IMG/VR virus record: IMGVR_UViG_3300023109_001426
Span: 1-33,804 of that record
From: a virus
Length of the DNA: 33,804 bases
Direction: 5' to 3' (one strand)
Shown: positions 1 to 7,642 of the stretch, in pieces
Position numbering within the stretch: position 1 is the stretch's first letter
How the letters are laid out: the number at the start of each line of letters is the position of its first letter
Position numbers and translations under genes: made by a program
The notes under the pieces: model-generated
Seen by the model: only the letters and a program-made list of their open reading frames with translations
Databases searched by the model: none
What the model was told of the DNA's origin: nothing

Positions 1-1
1 A

Positions 2-172
2 CATTTAGGCCCAGGCACGCTTCTTTATCGATATGCAATATTACACAATATTCATCCCGATAGTTATAAAATTGATTACGCAATAGTCCGAAGTACTATG
101 CAAGGTAAGGGACTAGACTCTGTCGAAGACTACGATAAAATAAAAAAAATTTGGCAGGAGTGGTACATATAA
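2..172 (+). CDS. C-terminal fragment of an unidentified protein (cut by window edge)
   Basis: An open frame runs from the window edge to a TAA at 170-172 and encodes at least 56 residues ending in IWQEWYI. No start lies inside the window. Its stop codon shares one base with the ATG of the following SGNH-like gene (TAATG), the same tight coupling seen along the rest of the plus strand, which supports it as a real gene. I do not recognise the family from this tail; it is hydrophilic with no membrane segment. Confidence 0.55.
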   Translation, partial: HLGPGTLLYRYAILHNIHPDSYKIDYAIVRSTMQGKGLDSVEDYDKIKKIWQEWYI

Positions 173-1032
173 TGAAATTAATCTTTGACGGAGATAGTTG
201 GACGTTCGGATGTGAAATTGCAGACCCTGTTTTAGCAGCACAGCACCCTCGAGGCACCCATCCAGGAGTATACGATTTTAAGGAAGCAAACGATTATTAC
301 AGAATTCCTAAAATTTATCCTCACTATATGGCAAAACAACTAGATTGCGACTATGTAAATCTAAGTTGGCCTGCTGATGACAACAGAACTATAATAGAAA
401 GAACAATGTCATATATTAGTACAGAATATCTAAGTTGTAATAAATCAACTGATGATATATTTGTAATTATTGGTTGGACAAGTCCTGAAAGAAATAGTTT
501 TTGGTGGAAAAATGGAAACTTTTCTAACAAGTTTAGATTATGGCCACAGGTTCAGAACTTTGGTGATAAGAAGCAGAAAAAACTTTGGAAGATGTATGTT
601 CAGCACATGTGGAACCCGGAAGAGTATATACCACGACACGTCTCAGCAATAACACAATTTCAAAATTTTTGTAATGCTCATAATATTAAATGGTTATCTT
701 ACAATGCGTTTTATCAAACGCCACATCAAGGACCTGATGGATGGCAAGATCTCGACATAATAGAAGAGCTGAAGAGTATTGATTACAACGTAGGTGGCTA
801 CTCATATTCTGATAACGGTAAAAGAAAGTCCAAAAAAATGGTTTTTAGGACGTTATGGGATACAGTTGATCCGGTGAGATTTTATAAAAAGGACCAACCT
901 AATAGTACATTTAAAAGTTTTATTGAAGCAAATGTAGATGATCCTTTAGTAGGTTGGCATCCCAGCCCGTCAGGGCACGAAGCGTGGGCAACTGAATTAG
1001 TAAGATACATAAAGGAAAATAATTTATTATGA
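172..1032 (+). CDS. SGNH/GDSL-hydrolase-like protein
   Basis: A 286-residue protein. Residues 4-11 read IFDGDSWT, matching SGNH block I with the nucleophile Ser in GDS. Near the C-terminus HPSPSGHEAW resembles block V, which carries the catalytic His. NLSWPADDN lies where block II is expected. SGNH enzymes are esterases, lipases or carbohydrate deacetylases/acyltransferases; no signal peptide is visible, so a cytoplasmic role is likely. A TTG at 151 would give a longer form, but the ATG at 172 overlaps the upstream stop and begins directly at the conserved strand, so I prefer it. The next gene is a second SGNH-like protein overlapping by 4 bases (ATGA). Family call fairly sure; substrate unknown. 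Confidence 0.7.
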   Translation: MKLIFDGDSWTFGCEIADPVLAAQHPRGTHPGVYDFKEANDYYRIPKIYPHYMAKQLDCDYVNLSWPADDNRTIIERTMSYISTEYLSCNKSTDDIFVIIGWTSPERNSFWWKNGNFSNKFRLWPQVQNFGDKKQKKLWKMYVQHMWNPEEYIPRHVSAITQFQNFCNAHNIKWLSYNAFYQTPHQGPDGWQDLDIIEELKSIDYNVGGYSYSDNGKRKSKKMVFRTLWDTVDPVRFYKKDQPNSTFKSFIEANVDDPLVGWHPSPSGHEAWATELVRYIKENNLL

Positions 1033-1847
1033 AAAAACTTGTAATATGTGGCGACAGTTTTGCAAAAGGAATTGGTTGTCGAGATCTTAAAAACGAACCG
1101 TACGGAAGTATAGTAGCCGATGAATTAGGATTAGAGCTTATAAATATTGCCAAAGGGTCCAGTACAAATTATAGTATATTTTTACAAGTATTATATGCAA
1201 TAGAGCATATTAATGATATTGAGATGATATTAGTTACTAATACTAGTTATGATAGGGTAGAATGGTTTGCACACGATGCCGTTACAAATAATAAATTTCC
1301 AACTAACTTTGATATAAATTATCATCAATATCCTCCGTATTATCCAGGAAGTTATATGCCACAGGCTGATGGCGAAACACATATAATGCATGATAGCAGT
1401 CGTTATAATGGAAAGATCTTTACAGAAAACTTATTTGGCGTAATTGATTATTTTGATAATGTAGTGGGCACAAAAAATGAAACTCCTACTGGATATTATG
1501 AAAGATTTTATAACGAGCCTAAGAGTAGAACAAAGATATTATATGACTATGCTCAGCATATACATGATCATCGTATAAACAAGATGCATAGTTTAGGAGC
1601 AATAGCAATGTGTCATATTGCTTTAAAAAATGCAAACATACCACACCTTATTGGTACCGAGCCCATAGATGAGTTTAAAAAATTTGTATTAATTGATAAT
1701 AATAATCATATGGAGATAGATTGGGGAGTATTATCAATTAAGTACCCTGATGATATACCCAGTATGCATACTAGTGCCAAAGGACATAGAGCAGCAGCAA
1801 AAATTGCATTAAAAAAAATTAAACAGAATAAGAGGAACAATGAATAA
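1029..1847 (+). CDS. SGNH/GDSL-hydrolase-like protein (second copy)
   Basis: A 272-residue protein starting MKKLVICGDSFAKG, with block I GDS at residues 8-10, a block-II-like NIAKGSSTN, and HTSAKGHRA near the C-terminus in the position of the catalytic His. It follows the first SGNH-like gene with a 4-base ATGA overlap and resembles it in motif order, so the pair may be ancient paralogs. No signal peptide or membrane segment is visible. It precedes a nucleotidyltransferase-kinase fusion, which suggests work on an activated sugar or alcohol, for example removing or moving an acyl group. That role is inferred from context only. Confidence 0.7.
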   Translation: MKKLVICGDSFAKGIGCRDLKNEPYGSIVADELGLELINIAKGSSTNYSIFLQVLYAIEHINDIEMILVTNTSYDRVEWFAHDAVTNNKFPTNFDINYHQYPPYYPGSYMPQADGETHIMHDSSRYNGKIFTENLFGVIDYFDNVVGTKNETPTGYYERFYNEPKSRTKILYDYAQHIHDHRINKMHSLGAIAMCHIALKNANIPHLIGTEPIDEFKKFVLIDNNNHMEIDWGVLSIKYPDDIPSMHTSAKGHRAAAKIALKKIKQNKRNNE

Positions 1848-3372
1848 ACATACAGTAATTTTACCAACTGCTGGATTAGGTACTCGGATGGGCGATTATA
1901 CTAAGCATCTTAATAAAGGATTATTGCCGTATAAAGAAAAGCCTGTTATTGCACATATTATAGATCAATTTCCTATAGACACACATTTTGTTATGCCAGT
2001 AGGATACTTAGCAGATCAAATTAAAGACTTTTGTGCTGTTGCATATAGCGATAGAAATATTACATTTGTAGATGTTGACTGGGAAAGTAATAAAGCTGGC
2101 ACAGGCTATTCTTTATTACAATGCAAAGATTATATCAATAGTTCTTTTTGGTATGTTACTTGTGATACTTTTTTTAACGAACCTGTGGTTACTAATACTC
2201 CTACACATGATTGCTATTATGTAAAAGATATTCCGCAAAAAGATAGTCATTTGTACACAATGTTTAAAACAAATAGTAATATAATACAAGAAATTACATT
2301 TAAAAAAGATGCACCTAGCGACTGGACTGCTTGGACAGGCCTAATGTATATTAGTGAATGGGAAAACTTTTTCGCTAAATTGACCGAACTAAACGATAAT
2401 GAATTTATACAACTAATACAACCTGGCACCATGTGTAAAACATTAAACAGTTGGTTGGATTTTGGCAGTCCTACATTATATCAAACAGCAGTAGCAAAAA
2501 GTCAAAAGTTTGATTTTAGTAAAAAAGACGAAGTTACTTATATTTGTAATAATCGTGTAGTAAAGTGGTGGCACGATAGCACTGTTTCAAAAAAGAAAAA
2601 TTGCAAGCCTGAATTAAATCCTAAAGTATTCCCTTCAAATTGTTTAGTTAAAGGGCAGTTCATGGCTTATGATTTTGTCCAGGGACAAACATTATACTCG
2701 TTTAATAATCCAGTAGTATTTAACAAATTATTAAATTGGCTCGACAACAATGTTTGGACAACTGTAAACAATGATTTGTCGCAATCAGCTATGCTATTTT
2801 ATAAAGACAAGACAATACGTAGGATAGAAAAGTTCCTAGATAAGCATCCTGTATTACAGAATATAACCCATGTAAATGGCATACAGATAAAATCACATCT
2901 AGAATACTTAGATAACATTGACTGGCAATATCTTTCAACTAATACGATACCCGGGTTTATACACGGCGATTTACAATTCGACAATATTATTATAAACAAC
3001 TCTGGAGACTTTATATTAATTGACTGGCGGCATGATTTTGCTGACACAGTTGACTACGGAGATATATATTATGACTTAGCAAAAATGGCCGGAGGATTTA
3101 TAGTCAATTATGCAAGTATAAAAAACTATAATTTTGATTTTGAAATAACTGGAACAGAAGTTACTATTAAAATTCCAAATATAGATGAGATTGATACTTA
3201 TCAACAACTGTTAAAAGAATTTGTATACTCAAAAGGATGGGATTATAAGAAAGTCCAACAATTAATACCTATTATATTTTGGAATATGAGCCCTTTACAC
3301 AAGTCGCCGTTTGGTATATTTCTCTGGTACCTTGGTATGAAAATGTTTGAAGAATTAGAAAATAATTATTAA
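1840..3372 (+). CDS. Bifunctional nucleotidyltransferase-phosphotransferase fusion
   Basis: 510 residues in two parts. The N-terminal part (about 1-235) begins with a sugar-phosphate nucleotidyltransferase signature, LPTAGLGTRMGDYTKHLNKG, at residues 9-28, followed by a VTCDTFF segment in the place of the usual metal-binding Asp. The C-terminal part has an APH/choline-kinase-type Brenner motif, HGDLQFDNI, near residue 375 and IDWRHD near residue 395, the catalytic and metal-binding loops. Such fusions resemble choline- or sugar-activation enzymes, in which the kinase makes a phosphate and the transferase makes the CDP/NDP derivative. A Shine-Dalgarno sequence (AGAGGAA) precedes the ATG, and the gene overlaps the upstream one by 8 bases. 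The domain calls are solid. The natural substrate (sugar, polyol or amino alcohol) cannot be read from sequence. Confidence 0.8.
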   Translation: MNKHTVILPTAGLGTRMGDYTKHLNKGLLPYKEKPVIAHIIDQFPIDTHFVMPVGYLADQIKDFCAVAYSDRNITFVDVDWESNKAGTGYSLLQCKDYINSSFWYVTCDTFFNEPVVTNTPTHDCYYVKDIPQKDSHLYTMFKTNSNIIQEITFKKDAPSDWTAWTGLMYISEWENFFAKLTELNDNEFIQLIQPGTMCKTLNSWLDFGSPTLYQTAVAKSQKFDFSKKDEVTYICNNRVVKWWHDSTVSKKKNCKPELNPKVFPSNCLVKGQFMAYDFVQGQTLYSFNNPVVFNKLLNWLDNNVWTTVNNDLSQSAMLFYKDKTIRRIEKFLDKHPVLQNITHVNGIQIKSHLEYLDNIDWQYLSTNTIPGFIHGDLQFDNIIINNSGDFILIDWRHDFADTVDYGDIYYDLAKMAGGFIVNYASIKNYNFDFEITGTEVTIKIPNIDEIDTYQQLLKEFVYSKGWDYKKVQQLIPIIFWNMSPLHKSPFGIFLWYLGMKMFEELENNY

Positions 3373-3380
3373 TAAAATAC

Positions 3381-3409
3381 TAGACAAAAACAATAAAAGG
3401 TAGTATAAT
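3381..3409 (+). promoter_or_regulatory. Sigma70-like promoter placing the start site at the ATG
   Basis: TAGACA at 3381-3386, a 17-base spacer, and a perfect TATAAT at 3404-3409. It lies in one of the few plus-strand gaps. The start codon of the next gene is at 3416, six bases after the -10 box, so the expected transcript would begin at or within a base or two of the ATG. No Shine-Dalgarno sequence lies at a useful distance. Confidence 0.65.
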
Positions 3410-3415
3410 AAACAA

Positions 3416-4096
3416 ATGTATGATATTGTTTTCATAAGTTACCAAGAACCTAATGCAGACGATAATTGGGAAGCACTTAAAAGTAGGTTTCCTAATGCCA
3501 AGCGCATACACGGTGTTAAAGGAATACATCAAGCACATATTGCTGCTGCAAAGAAATGTTTTACAAAGATGTTTTGGATTGTAGACGGCGATGCTGTGAT
3601 TATGGATGACTTTAATTTTGACTATGAAGTACCTAGTCACCAACAAGATCATGTGCATGTATGGCGTAGTAAAAACCCAGTTAATGATTTAGTATATGGC
3701 TATGGGGGAATTAAACTTTTTCCAAGACGTATGACTATACATATGGATACTAGTAAGCCTGATATGACCACAAGTATTACAGGTAAATTTAAAGCAATGC
3801 CACAGTTATCAAACGTAACTGCATTTAATACTGGACCATTCGAAACATGGAAAAGTGCATTTAGAGAATGTTGTAAACTAAGTTCAAAGATAATTGATAG
3901 ACAAAAGAATGAAGAAACAGAAAGTCGTTTACACATCTGGCAGACAGTAGGAAAAGACCGTCCTTACGGAGAATATGCAATTCAAGGGGCTATTCACGGC
4001 AAAAAATACGGTGAAAAGTATGCCGATTCCCCTGAAGATTTGCGTAGAATAAATGATTTTGATTGGCTACTGGAAAAGTTCAATGGAGACATTTGA
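3416..4096 (+). CDS. Glycosyltransferase-like protein with a DGD motif
   Basis: 226 residues. An N-terminal strand (YDIVFISYQEPN) is followed by FWIVDGDAVI at about residues 53-62, where D57-G58-D59 resembles the DxD metal/nucleotide-sugar motif of GT-A-type glycosyltransferases. Later come a GGIKLFPR segment and NTGPFETW. No membrane segment is visible. I recall proteins of this type in T4-like marine phage genomes without a proven function. It has its own promoter directly upstream and sits between a sugar-activating fusion and a methyltransferase, consistent with glycan synthesis. Family assignment is moderate; donor and acceptor are unknown. Confidence 0.55.
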   Translation: MYDIVFISYQEPNADDNWEALKSRFPNAKRIHGVKGIHQAHIAAAKKCFTKMFWIVDGDAVIMDDFNFDYEVPSHQQDHVHVWRSKNPVNDLVYGYGGIKLFPRRMTIHMDTSKPDMTTSITGKFKAMPQLSNVTAFNTGPFETWKSAFRECCKLSSKIIDRQKNEETESRLHIWQTVGKDRPYGEYAIQGAIHGKKYGEKYADSPEDLRRINDFDWLLEKFNGDI

Positions 4097-5057
4097 ACTA
4101 TTAGATAGATTTGAATTATTATATCCGACTAATTCAAAGTTATCAGATCTTCGCCGTGCTTATATAGATTATGATTTAAGTAGCTTGTTTAGATTGACTA
4201 ATAGCGACGAAGAGTTGCGCAAAGCAGTTTTAGAACAAAATTTACATAGTATATTTAGATTAATTGAAGGCAATGTTACAGAAGATATTGAAGATTTGCG
4301 TAAAGCAGTTTTAGAACAAAATTTACATAGTATATTTAGATTAATCGATGACGAAGATCTCAGAAAGCTTGTATTAGAAGATAATACATGGAAACTTTGG
4401 CCTATACTTGATAGGTATGTTAACACACAATTTACAGCAGCATTTAAAAACTTCTTTGTTAACGAAACAAAAATTTGGAATGACTGTTTTAGCAGAGGAC
4501 AATTAAAAAGCAAACTTTGGTTAGTGCAAGAACTTAAAAAATGTAATGTAGATCTCGGCATTGTGTTTTTGTGTGCAGGCTGGTATGCTACTCTTGCTAC
4601 AATGTTGTTTGAAAGTAACATCAACGTAGATAAAGTTAGATCTTTTGATATTGATCCTAGTTGCATAGATATTGCAAAAGTTTTTAACAAACCATGGTTA
4701 ATGGAAGATTGGCAATTTCAAGCAAGCACAGAAGATATTCATAACATTAATTATGTAGTTCATACTTATAATGTTACTAGGCACGACGGTAGTGTTCAAG
4801 CACTTACTGATCAACCAGATACAATTATAAATACAAGTTGTGAACACATTGAAAACTTTGCAGAATGGTATGATTTAATACCAGAAGGTAAATTAGTTGT
4901 ATTACAAAGCAATGATTATTATGAAATTGAAGAACACGTTAATTGTGTTGGAAGTATAGAAGAGTTTGTAGTAAAAGCACCTATGAATAATATTTTATAC
5001 AGTGGTGAATTTGATTTGCCCAAGTATAGGAGGTTTATGTTAATTGGATATAAGTAA
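4083..5057 (+). CDS. Class I methyltransferase-like protein with N-terminal tandem repeats
   Basis: 324 residues from the ATG at 4083, which follows GGAAAAG and overlaps the previous gene by 14 bases; an in-frame ATG at 4053 would lie deeper inside the previous gene. Residues 23-108 hold four copies of a 16-residue unit of the form LRKAVLEQNLHSIFRL, the middle two identical. The C-terminal two thirds (from about 150) resemble a Rossmann methyltransferase: VFLCAGWYATLA at the SAM loop, RSFDIDPSC as the acidic strand, and NTSCEHIENF further on. I recall such proteins in marine T4-like phages. The substrate is unknown; the repeats may bind a partner or polymer. Methyltransferase call moderate, repeat structure certain. 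Confidence 0.6.
   Translation: METFELLDRFELLYPTNSKLSDLRRAYIDYDLSSLFRLTNSDEELRKAVLEQNLHSIFRLIEGNVTEDIEDLRKAVLEQNLHSIFRLIDDEDLRKLVLEDNTWKLWPILDRYVNTQFTAAFKNFFVNETKIWNDCFSRGQLKSKLWLVQELKKCNVDLGIVFLCAGWYATLATMLFESNINVDKVRSFDIDPSCIDIAKVFNKPWLMEDWQFQASTEDIHNINYVVHTYNVTRHDGSVQALTDQPDTIINTSCEHIENFAEWYDLIPEGKLVVLQSNDYYEIEEHVNCVGSIEEFVVKAPMNNILYSGEFDLPKYRRFMLIGYK
4215..4345 (+). repeat. Two near-identical 50-base direct repeats inside the methyltransferase gene
   Basis: Copy one is at 4215-4264 and copy two at 4296-4345, with an 81-base (27-codon) period. The only difference I see is one base at the sixth position (C versus T, synonymous). The reading frame is kept. Flanking units at residues 23-38 and 93-108 are degenerate copies. 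The near-identity at DNA level points to recent duplication or gene conversion. Confidence 0.9.
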
Positions 5058-5265
5058 TCTTACAGTCAGACAACTACAGACAGAAAGTGCTCGTGCGCTA
5101 ACTACAATACAAGCTACAAATAACAATATTTGGCAGTTTAATAAACAAGCACACCATAATAGTCATAACTGGTACAAAGCAGTTATTGAATGGTATGTAA
5201 AGGAATACGGCGGACTTCCGAGTAAAGTAGGTCCGGGTAAAAATGTTAAGTTAGTATCGGAGTAG
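5044..5265 (+). CDS. Small hypothetical protein with a TTG start
   Basis: 73 residues beginning at TTG (5044) and reading DISNLTVRQLQTES after the initiator. A strong AGGAGG at 5028-5033 sits ten bases upstream, which supports this start although it overlaps the methyltransferase stop by 14 bases. The only nearby ATG (5037) is in the methyltransferase frame. The protein is hydrophilic, with a WYKAVIEWYVKEYGGLP segment and no cysteines or recognisable motif. It sits between the methyltransferase and the nitroreductase-like gene. I do not recognise it. Confidence 0.55.
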   Translation: MDISNLTVRQLQTESARALTTIQATNNNIWQFNKQAHHNSHNWYKAVIEWYVKEYGGLPSKVGPGKNVKLVSE

Positions 5266-5267
5266 TA

Positions 5268-5846
5268 ATGGATTTTAAAGACGCTTTATACGACAGAAGA
5301 AATATATCTTCGTGGTTAGATACCATACCACCAAAAGAAAAAATAGATGAAATAATAAAAATTTTACATGATTGTAGTCCATCTAAACAAAGTGAGGTTA
5401 GGTATAATATTGATATTATAGATAACAGTAACTTTGATAAAAGATTACAAATTTACAAAGCGTGTAAAGCAGATACTCACGAATCAAAACCTACAGGAAG
5501 ATATAATCCTCAGGTATTAGCACCTTGGCTAATATCGTTTTCAGACCAGCGCAGAAATCAAAGTAAACCTAGCAAGTCAGACATGTATTTAGACATTGGT
5601 ATTGCTGTTGCTACAATTTCTTATACAGCGTCTGCGTTAGGTTTAGATACTGGATTATGCAGATGTATAAATTACGAAGACCTTGCTAAGGAAGTTTTAG
5701 GATATAGGCCATTACAGCTTATAGGTATTGGATACAAATCTAGTAGTGAAACATATTATTGTCCGGTTTATAAAAAACAAATGCCTAATATTCGACCACA
5801 TATAAAACCTAATGTCGACGAGTATGTGCAATATGTACAACTATAA
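5268..5846 (+). CDS. Nitroreductase-family flavoprotein-like
   Basis: 192 residues. An early YDRRNISSW corresponds to the RRSxR-type FMN phosphate-binding start of nitroreductases. A central helix, DIGIAVATISYTASALGLD, is followed by LCRCINYEDLAKEVLGY and QLIGIGY, the usual C-terminal pattern of the family. Members bind FMN and reduce or oxidise nitro groups, quinones, enones or azoline rings, often as dimers. It starts just after the small TTG-start gene behind a CGGAG ribosome site, and its end overlaps the next radical SAM gene. Next to redox tailoring enzymes it may act on the same pathway intermediate; this is inference. Confidence 0.7.
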   Translation: MDFKDALYDRRNISSWLDTIPPKEKIDEIIKILHDCSPSKQSEVRYNIDIIDNSNFDKRLQIYKACKADTHESKPTGRYNPQVLAPWLISFSDQRRNQSKPSKSDMYLDIGIAVATISYTASALGLDTGLCRCINYEDLAKEVLGYRPLQLIGIGYKSSSETYYCPVYKKQMPNIRPHIKPNVDEYVQYVQL

Positions 5847-6900
5847 AGATATTAAAGCAATCCATTTAGAAGTAACGCAAAACTGTCAAGCCAATTGTCC
5901 TATGTGTGATCGAAACATGAACGGCAAAGGCATCAACCCACATATAAATTTAGATGAGCTCTCACTAGAGGATTGTAAAAAAATATTTACGCCTTCATTT
6001 ATTGCACAACTAGACACAATGTACATGTGTGGCAACCTAGGAGATCCTATTGTTGCTAAAGATACATTGGAAATATTCAAATACTTTAGATTACATAATG
6101 AAAAAATGTGGCTTAGTATGAATACTAATGCAGGAGCAAAAAATGAAGAATGGTGGAGAGACTTGGCTACGTGCCTTGGTAGAATGGGCGCTGTTATTTT
6201 TTCGGTTGACGGTCTCAGTGACACTAACCATATATATCGTCAAGGTGTTGTATGGAGCAATGTAGAGCGTAATATGAAAGCGTTTATAGCAGCAGGCGGC
6301 AGAGCTCGTTGGGACTTTTTAATCTTTGAACACAATCAACATCAAGTTGAAGAAGCAGAAGCACTTGCTACTGCTTGGGGATGTGAAAAGTTTATGAAGA
6401 AAAAAACAGGTCGTTTTGTTACACAAGATTCAAAAAAGAAAGACTCGCATCAAGCAGTTGATCGTAAGGGCAACAAGTCGGCAGAACTTAAAAAACCAGA
6501 TCAAAAATATCAAAACAAAGCACTATCTAAATTAGATGTAATTAAAAACAAGTACGGCAGTATGGATGCGTATTATGATGCAGCACCGGTAGTTTGCAAA
6601 GTAAAGAAAGAAAACAGTTTGTTTATTACAGCAGAAGGGTTGGCGTTACCATGTTGTTGGACTGCTGGACGTATGTACAAATGGTGGCACAAAGATCCTA
6701 AAGTAGAACAGATATGGGACTTTATACCTGATATAAGCGCCCTACAAGCACGGAACGGTCTAGAGGCAGTGTTTGCCACAGGCATATTTGAACGTATACA
6801 AGACAGCTGGGCAAAGCCTAGTTGTGGCGACGGCAAGTTAAAAGTGTGTGCTATGAAGTGCGGTGCTGAATTTGATCCATTTGCAGAACAATTTAAATAG
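5833..6900 (+). CDS. Radical SAM enzyme with C-terminal SPASM-like cysteines
   Basis: The radical SAM motif is VTQNCQANCPMC (Cx3Cx2C), which binds the catalytic 4Fe-4S cluster. A second cysteine set lies at the C-terminus: VCKVKK, LPCCWTAG and SCGDGKLKVCAMKCG, as expected for a SPASM-type auxiliary cluster. Three in-frame ATGs (5812, 5824, 5833) are possible. I chose 5833 (355 residues, starting MYNYKDIKAIHLEV) because it starts at the conserved core strand and keeps the overlap with the previous gene at 14 bases; none has a good ribosome site. SPASM enzymes commonly modify peptides or sugars through hydrogen-atom abstraction. The substrate is unknown. It differs from the five twitch enzymes downstream in having its extra cluster at the C-terminus. 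Confidence 0.85.
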   Translation: MYNYKDIKAIHLEVTQNCQANCPMCDRNMNGKGINPHINLDELSLEDCKKIFTPSFIAQLDTMYMCGNLGDPIVAKDTLEIFKYFRLHNEKMWLSMNTNAGAKNEEWWRDLATCLGRMGAVIFSVDGLSDTNHIYRQGVVWSNVERNMKAFIAAGGRARWDFLIFEHNQHQVEEAEALATAWGCEKFMKKKTGRFVTQDSKKKDSHQAVDRKGNKSAELKKPDQKYQNKALSKLDVIKNKYGSMDAYYDAAPVVCKVKKENSLFITAEGLALPCCWTAGRMYKWWHKDPKVEQIWDFIPDISALQARNGLEAVFATGIFERIQDSWAKPSCGDGKLKVCAMKCGAEFDPFAEQFK

Positions 6901-6913
6901 GAGTATGTAGTAA

Positions 6914-7642
6914 ATGCCCACTGATATGAAAGTAGTTGCTTTACAGACTGCGAGAGCAGGTAGTAAAAGCATTCCTAAGAAAAATTTATTAGAAATAGAC
7001 GGTCATCCGTTGTTTGCACATAGTATTAATGCAGCGACTAGTAGTAATATAATACAGCATGTATATTGTAGTACAGATGACACTACTATAATGGATTTTA
7101 GTAAACATTATAATTTTAATGTTATTAAAAGACCACCCGAACTGTGCTTAGATAACTGTAGTCATTTAGAAGCTATCCGACACGGTGTAAATGAAATTGA
7201 AAAAGACCTAGGTAAGCAAGATATTGTAGTTTTGTTATTGGGAAATGTTACTGGAATTGATTCTTCTGCATTAGATGAAGCAATTGAGATGCTGGGCAAC
7301 AATGATAGTGTAGTAAGCGTAAGTGAAATGAATATGTATAATCCATTTAGAGCACATAAGATCGTTGACGGGTTACTAGCTACCTGGATACCTCAAGACT
7401 TAATTCGCAGCGATACAAAAGTTAACGATAAGAACAGTGCTGGTAATATATATTATTGTAACGGTAACTTCTGGGTAATGCGGAGAAATGTATTGTTTAA
7501 TCATGATAACAACTTACCGTTTGAATGGCTAGGAAAAAAGATAGTTCCCTACATACAAAATGTTTTTCAAGAGTTAGATGCACCGTGGCAACTAGATTAT
7601 GTAGAACAAAGTATTAACACTTTTAAAGGTCGAATAAAGTAA
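6914..7642 (+). CDS. CMP-sugar synthetase-like (acylneuraminate cytidylyltransferase family)
   Basis: 242 residues starting with TARAGSKSIPKKNLLEIDG at residues 12-30, the nucleotide-binding P-loop-like motif of the NeuA/PseF/KdsB family (normally ARxGSKxIPxKN). It continues with HPLFAHSI, a YCSTDD segment and KRPPEL, all in family order. The family transfers CMP from CTP to sialic, legionaminic, pseudaminic or Kdo-type acids. An AGGAG site lies ten bases before the ATG, and the gene overlaps the next by one base. With the upstream glycosyltransferase-like and NTase genes it points to a glycan product. Which nine- or eight-carbon sugar is used cannot be told. Confidence 0.8.
   Translation: MPTDMKVVALQTARAGSKSIPKKNLLEIDGHPLFAHSINAATSSNIIQHVYCSTDDTTIMDFSKHYNFNVIKRPPELCLDNCSHLEAIRHGVNEIEKDLGKQDIVVLLLGNVTGIDSSALDEAIEMLGNNDSVVSVSEMNMYNPFRAHKIVDGLLATWIPQDLIRSDTKVNDKNSAGNIYYCNGNFWVMRRNVLFNHDNNLPFEWLGKKIVPYIQNVFQELDAPWQLDYVEQSINTFKGRIK

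Noticed and set aside
1139-1146. Late promoter box TATAAATA on the plus strand
   Set aside because: It is inside the second SGNH-like gene, far from a start codon, and such AT-rich octamers occur by chance here.
4215-4345. CRISPR-like repeat
   Set aside because: There are only two long copies, and they are coding, in frame and part of a protein repeat.
4169-4690. 173-residue open frame on the minus strand
   Set aside because: It lies wholly opposite the methyltransferase and owes its length to that gene's composition and repeats; no ribosome site or motif.
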